DNA of 64,000 bases from Macropodus opercularis (Eukaryota; Chordata; Actinopteri; Anabantiformes; Osphronemidae): positions 3,293,501 through 3,357,500 of the forward strand of contig CM061100.1 of the NCBI GenBank assembly GCA_030770545.1, in the 5' to 3' direction. Positions within the stretch are counted from its first letter, which is position 1. Each line of letters opens with the position of its first letter. The position numbers and the translations under genes were made by a program. The notes beneath the pieces were generated by a model, which saw nothing but the letters and a program-made list of their open reading frames with translations, was not told where the DNA came from and ran no database searches. Of the stretch, positions 58,226 to 64,000 are shown piece by piece.

Positions 58226-61200
58226 ATGTGGCAGGTCCAGGAAAAGAACCAGGCTTAGAGTAGGTGGCCATCTGAGTGGAGAGAAAGAAAAGAGATGTAA
58301 ATGCACCAGTATAGATCCAATGCATCATTATTGGTCCATATTTGCCTCAGCAAGTACGATGGCACAAAACGTGTGTAATACGCACTGATGGATGTGCACT
58401 GTTCAAATTACACATGCAGTGCGCACTAATGTACCTCCAGACCATTAGAGATGCTGGGTTTTTAAATGTGGCCACGGTTCCTTTCCTCTTCAGTCCAGAT
58501 CTCACAGGACAGTTCCCACTTCGACCCAACCTGGGTCCGCTGCCAGATGTGTTCATGCGCGTTTCTCTTTGAAAGGCAACGAAGCTCGCACACTGTGGTG
58601 GTGACAGTGGTTTTCACAGGTGTTTTGAGTAGAGAGTTCAGTGAGAGCTAAGAGACAGAGGCCACTCAGTGTTGGATCTTGTTTTTGTCACTCTGTCGCA
58701 CTCACAGCACCACCTTTGTGTGATATCATGAACTACACATGAAGACATCCCCCAAATGCTGTTTTCTGTTGACAAATGTCATTATGGCTATGAAAGTTCA
58801 ACCTTGATAGATGCAAGAGTTAACAATGATACACGGTAGCAGGAAGTAAGATGTTTAATCTGCTTTTCCATATTGTGATTCTGCGGCATTTCCATGCATG
58901 TGATGCAGCGTGTAGTTTAAGTATTGTGTCTTGAGAAGCATTAATCCTGACAAACGATGGATTTGTTATTTCTCATTCTCATCATTTCCATTTTCACTAG
59001 AACACCTCATATGCACAGCGAACCTGTTTCTGTTCTATGTAATGGTTCCTTGTGTCCATTTGCAGCTCACAAGCAATCAGGGACAAAATCCACATTCTTT
59101 CCTCTGTATAAAAATAGTGGAACCACTTTACAAAGAGTCTTCATCTGTCTGAGTTTGGCTGATTTTAGGGGAATTCTTCCAAAGTCTCAGTGTTTCTCCT
59201 CCGTATCGGTCCTTGTTCTTGTTCAGCTGCACTGAGACTTGTGTATCATGTTTTTCAGACTGAAATTATCTGTGCTGGAATCGTTTTTAATCCATGCTAT
59301 GTATTTCCCCTCATTCCCTTGGGAGACTGGGGCTATTTATGCTAGATTTTTAAGATGTTTTTATCGTTCTCTGATCTATTTTTAAGAAGAGTTTTGTCTC
59401 AGCACGATAGCGGCAATTCCTGGGGTGGTTTTCCCGCTTAGGGCAGCAGTTACCTTGCTCCCCAAACAAAATGGCCAGGTAGTGCAGTCTGGTGTGCACT
59501 TGATGTGGCTTTGGCACTATAATAAACTGGCAACACAACATTTAACTGTTCAAGTGTGATGACTGACAGGAGAGAGAAACCGTAAACCGTAAACACCCAA
59601 AATGCTGAATGCAAAAGCAGGGTCATGTCTGCTGCAGCTCTTTCACTTTGATTATCTGAGCTGCTGTAACATCCTTACATGCTGTTGACTTAGAGAGTTC
59701 ATCACATCTATGGATCATTACCACGAACCCCAACTAAAGCAAACTCTTCATTCCTTTGCCTCCTTAGAGTGTTGGATGATTCAGCACACAAATGCCTTGT
59801 GGATAGTTTCAACACCTTGTGGGTGGATCCAGTCATATTATCACTCATGTAGCTAGCTGGAAATATGGGAGAAGCATAAAGGTCACCAGACACCACAGCT
59901 TCAGCGAAGGAACGTGTGCTCCAACCACTCAGGCTGGTTGACGGGACCCTAAACAGTGAAGATGTATTTACAGTACACGGCACTAGCAGATTCTCTTAAG
60001 ATACTAGAAATCATATATTTAACATTCATACGGACAAATCAGACAGACACACCGTGTAATACATCATGCTGTTATCTAGCTGTAATCTGTTGTCTATACA
60101 CAATAGGCGCAAACGGTGTGTGATCAGGCAAGTCTGCTTCCTATTTCTATTCAGATCCCATCAGTATGACCCTTCTGGTACATTCCTGGTTTATGAGACG
60201 TATCATTGTTCCCAGGAGTAAGTGATCTGAAGACGTCCATGTGCTGGGATGAGAAGACACAATTTCAATAAAAGCAGTCATAGAGAAGTGCAGAGGTTAA
60301 GACACATCTGGGGCTGACTTACCTACTGGAGGTAGGAAAGCTGCAGTAATGAAGTTTGACCTACAAGGTTTATTATCAGCTGTATTAAATTCCAAATAGC
60401 ACATTGCAATAATAATTAAAGGAAATATGCGCAAAAGATTGTGCTTTTTACAAAATGAGATAAAAAAAAAAACCCGTTTGCATTTCTAGAGGCGGAAGTG
60501 ACTGTTAAGTGTGTTAAGTTTCCAAAATACTCATGGAAATACCCGTGTGGCGATATTCATCGTGGCAGCATGACGCTTCCTATACAGAGGCGCCTGAGGG
60601 GTTGAAGGACATGGGCTCTTGGTTCCTGCCATGGATGCAGTGATTTACTTTTATTTTTAATCATGTCAAGTACTATTATAAAATGTGTTGATTAAACTAT
60701 TTTGGATTGACACAAGTGGTGTCAGGCTTTGGTGGATTCTTTAGACACATTCATGAAACCTGACAAATTAGTTACAAATTAACCTGCACATCAAAAAGAT
60801 TTCAGTTTAACTGAAATGCTTGATTTGATTATGTACTTTTGCTAATACTTGCCTTAAAAGTTCTTTGAATTTCTAAGAGCTGATATGATGCAGCTCTGAC
60901 ACATCACCCATCTTATCGACTGATATACAGTAATGCAGTCAGCAAATAATTCATGATTCAGCTGGTTTGAAGCCCCACTGAATTCCTAAAAGCAACACCT
61001 GGTGAATCTGTGGCGCTCTGAGCCGAGCAATAAAAAACGTTTAATCATTCATATCCTACTCATATAACGTGTGGATGCTGTGTTGATATGACATAAAAGC
61101 CTGTGAGACTGAAGATTAAAAAGAAAATCTCATTTTGAACTGAAAATAAAACCAACACTGTCCTATCCTGGGAAACGCAGAGAAATGTTGGAATTCCCTC

Positions 61201-63235
61201 AGGAGTCTCAGACCCACAGCCACCACCCACCACCCAGCCTGGCTTCAGTCCCTCTGTCCAGCTCCACGCTGGACCACGTTGTGGAGTAGGGCCATGTGCC
61301 CAACGTCTAATTCTCTGTTCATTAATATTATTTGTCGTGTAGCTGTTTACTGACGACTCAGATTCAGTTTTGCAAGACCATGGATAACTTTTATGAAGAG
61401 ATTTGGAACTAAAGCTTAAGTTATCATTTTGTCTTAGCACACATGCTTCTGCTCCTTCTTTTTCTGATCATGACCGTGAGCATCTTCTCTCCTACAAGTG
61501 CAGATCTGTATTTTGTTGTTTATTTTATTCTTGTGGTTTATGGCTATGTGTGTTTTTCTCTCTCACACAGTGTTGAGTGTCAACAGTTTCACAGGCTTAA
61601 ATTAAAGCTCAAAGATCTTCTTTGTTCTAAATAAGGGAACAGAAAACTGAAAGACAAGTCCAGATTTGCTTTTGTCTTTCCTGTCAATTCCTGCAAGCCT
61701 TCAATTAAAAACAAAAATATTAGTGACGGTACATGTGTCTGCGCCGTTCAAACGCTGCCAGTAAGTGTGTCTTTGGCTGTTTGTGTGTCGTAGAGAAATT
61801 CCAGCTAATCACACATCCCACGTTCTCTTCTCATTTGCCAGTAAGGAGTAAACCCCTTGGGGAGCTAGGTTACTCCCTTAGTTATGTAAAACTCCATGGG
61901 TTAAAGGTGGAACTCTTGGTCAGAGGATGGACTCTGGATTTAGCCCCAGTAAGCATTCCAAAAAGCCTATCAGCATGTGGGATCAGTTGTAATGAGTCTG
62001 AAAGAGAATCCTTAAGTCCTGTGAGAGAACTCATGGGGAAAAGAGTTGAAGCTGCGCAGCCGGCTGCAGCCTGATTTTGTTGGCTACGATGAACGGATCA
62101 GTGACTTCTGAACAATCATTCACTAGTTGCTTGTCGATATATGTGTGTATTAATGTGCTCATCAGCAACCACAGCTCCTCCTGTAATAGAGGATGGTCTT
62201 CTCGGACTTCTGTCAGCCAGTAGTCAGACGTTCTCAAACGCGTTCAGTTCTTGTTGGCTGCTTCTCCTTCGCTCTCCGTAGATCAGGCGAAATCTCACCT
62301 TTAGACAACAGAAGAGCTGACCTATAGAACTGACTGACCTCTGTCTCCAGACGTGTCTTTGCTATTGCCTCTGTACACAAGCCATGAAATTATACTCACC
62401 TGCATGAGTATAACATGATGGCATAACTTGCCGTTTGTTGACGTTCTGGTGCCTTGTAGCTGTGGCATAACTGAATCTGATCATAACATGTCAACATTTA
62501 CATGGGTTTGCACACCTAGCGATGATAAGATCAGATTTGAAAGCTCAACTGCTGCTCAGAGCTGCTGAACCAACGCATCAGGACCATTTTAATGTATAGA
62601 TAGTTCTACATAGCTTTACGTTGCTTTTGAGTGAGAAAGTGGCACAGAAACAAAACCCATCCCAGCAAGATCCAGATCCAGCATTAACGTTCGTTATTGC
62701 TGACTCTGCATCGCAGAAACTAGTGTGTTGTTCCTTGAAATGAAAGGGTTAATCAGTAACCCATAGGAATCTGCTAACGCCTCAAAATCCTCCATCGAAA
62801 CCTCCTGGAAAACTGGGATGTTAATGTTTGACTGTGTATTTTAATAGTGAGGAGCCAGCACATCGGACAGAGTGGTCATGAGCTGATGGACGGCTGTCGT
62901 CCACGCTTGAGTGGGTTTCCTCCAACGACATGCGGATTTGCTTCGGTGCTGACTCCAAACTACTGTGGCTTTAATGAAATGATCGGTTTTTGCTCCCAAG
63001 CGTCTTAAAGGATAATTTGCAAATGTAGTTAGTTACTCGAATCCCTGAATCGATGTAACGTTGCTGAGGCATGACTCACCGCCTCTAAGCACTTACTCTG
63101 AACGCAGTGTATGTTCTGCACTAAAACACTGGCCTCTGACGTTCATCTTCGCCTGCTGCAGTTTGAAGGAGCTGTGAGTGTGTGTGAAGATGGGACCCAG
63201 CGGTTCTGCAGGATGCAAAGGAAGAAGGGGACGTT

Positions 63236-63260
63236 TTCTTCTTCTTCGTCTTCTTCTTCG
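63236..63260. repeat. (TTC)n-like trinucleotide repeat
   Basis: Eight TTC-type units with one interruption (TCG) in the ptger4 flank. Confidence 0.85.
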
Positions 63261-64000
63261 AAAGGTGTCAAGCTTTACTGTATGTGGCATGTTCTGGACT
63301 GAGCCTCCTCTTAAGTGCCACAATGCTTTTAATTTCCAAAGTTTTTCCTCTCAATCAGTACATTCATAAGGAACCTCAGACGCTCATGACTGTAATTATG
63401 TTCATCAGTTCCACACTCAGGTGCGGTTTTAACATAAGCTTTAGAGGAACAAGTCTCGACAATAACAAGTATTTCCCTGCGGTGGATCTTGGAACAAACA
63501 CCAAGTACTGTACTTCATGTCGCACAGCTTTGAGTATTTGTGTATGTGTGAGACAGGAACAGGGATGAGCACAGTATAATTACCAAATTTGCATGCATGC
63601 CGAAACCTTTCACTACTAGAGTGAGAGGCCTGTACTTCACCTACTTTGACCCACAATCCAACAGGTTTAAGCAGAGAACGAAGTGAACAGTTCACCTTGT
63701 CTGACCGCACTGTTTACACTGCAGCAGCGTGGGCATCATCGTGCACAGTGCTCTGCAAGACTAATGAGCAACCAAGCATATTGCTTTGAGTAAACACTGC
63801 AGAGGGAATTTGAATGTGAATATTAATTTGAGCGAAGACTTTACTACAGAGCATGGGTGAGACGTGTATCTAGCGGTGGGCATTGGTTGGCTTCAAACGT
63901 GACCACGCCCAACAGAACCAAATACAAGGATTGCAAGTTACACACATGGACTTTTAGTGCATGTAAAATCATGTTCAGCTGCTAAGTCACAGTTCTGTGC

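Larger units (their letters stand above)
57001..64000. other. Non-coding flank upstream of ptger4
   Basis: About 7 kb without a supportable gene or RNA. Short open frames on both strands lack recognised domains. One LINE-like tail (58180-58225) and a TTC-type repeat (63236-63260) are visible. In mammals PTGER4 borders a gene desert rich in regulatory elements, so this flank may be regulatory, but nothing specific is shown by the sequence alone. Confidence 0.55.

Overview
The window is vertebrate nuclear DNA, most likely from a teleost fish. The genes are split into short exons with GT/AG introns, and the proteins are ordinary vertebrate orthologues. The introns and spacers carry the 3' tails of LINE-type elements common in teleosts (gatgggaccaataaa-like text followed by TATCT repeats, and gcgatataaata followed by ttgaat repeats). 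The species cannot be named from sequence alone. Nothing bacterial, viral or CRISPR-like was seen.

Layout: (1) 426-10960, plus strand, is the 3' half of a laminin gamma chain gene, best called lamc3. Sixteen exons close perfectly in frame and encode 890 residues: six laminin-type EGF modules, the first incomplete, then the long-arm coiled coil. (2) About 10.9-22.5 kb is a non-coding spacer with a few degraded repeats. (3) 22686-29525, plus strand, is a complete six-exon aif1l (148 aa EF-hand, actin-binding IBA2), with a likely long 3' UTR. (4) 32881-40178, plus strand, is a complete nine-exon prkaa1 (AMPK alpha-1 catalytic subunit, 573 aa), also with a likely long 3' UTR. (5) 43342-50552, plus strand, is a complete four-exon ttc33 (272 aa, TPR protein). 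(6) 54523-56594, minus strand, is the two-exon coding part of ptger4 (prostaglandin E2 receptor EP4, 442 aa), convergent with ttc33. (7) 57-64 kb is non-coding flank upstream of ptger4.

Two conserved neighbourhoods meet here. lamc3-aif1l corresponds to human 9q34, and prkaa1-ttc33-ptger4, in the same order and relative orientation, corresponds to human 5p13. The join lies in about 1.6 kb between the end of aif1l and the prkaa1 start. The genes do not form one pathway: a basement-membrane chain, an actin regulator, an energy-sensing kinase, a poorly characterised TPR protein and a Gs-coupled prostanoid receptor.

I found no undescribed biological system. The points most worth a second look are a GC-AG intron in lamc3, a lamc3 C-terminus without the integrin-binding Glu, a changed nidogen-binding loop, a 32-bp tandem duplication in the ttc33 5' region that carries repeated tiny upstream ORFs, and the synteny join itself. 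Exon models were built by hand from splice consensus, reading-frame closure and remembered family sequences; no alignment was run.
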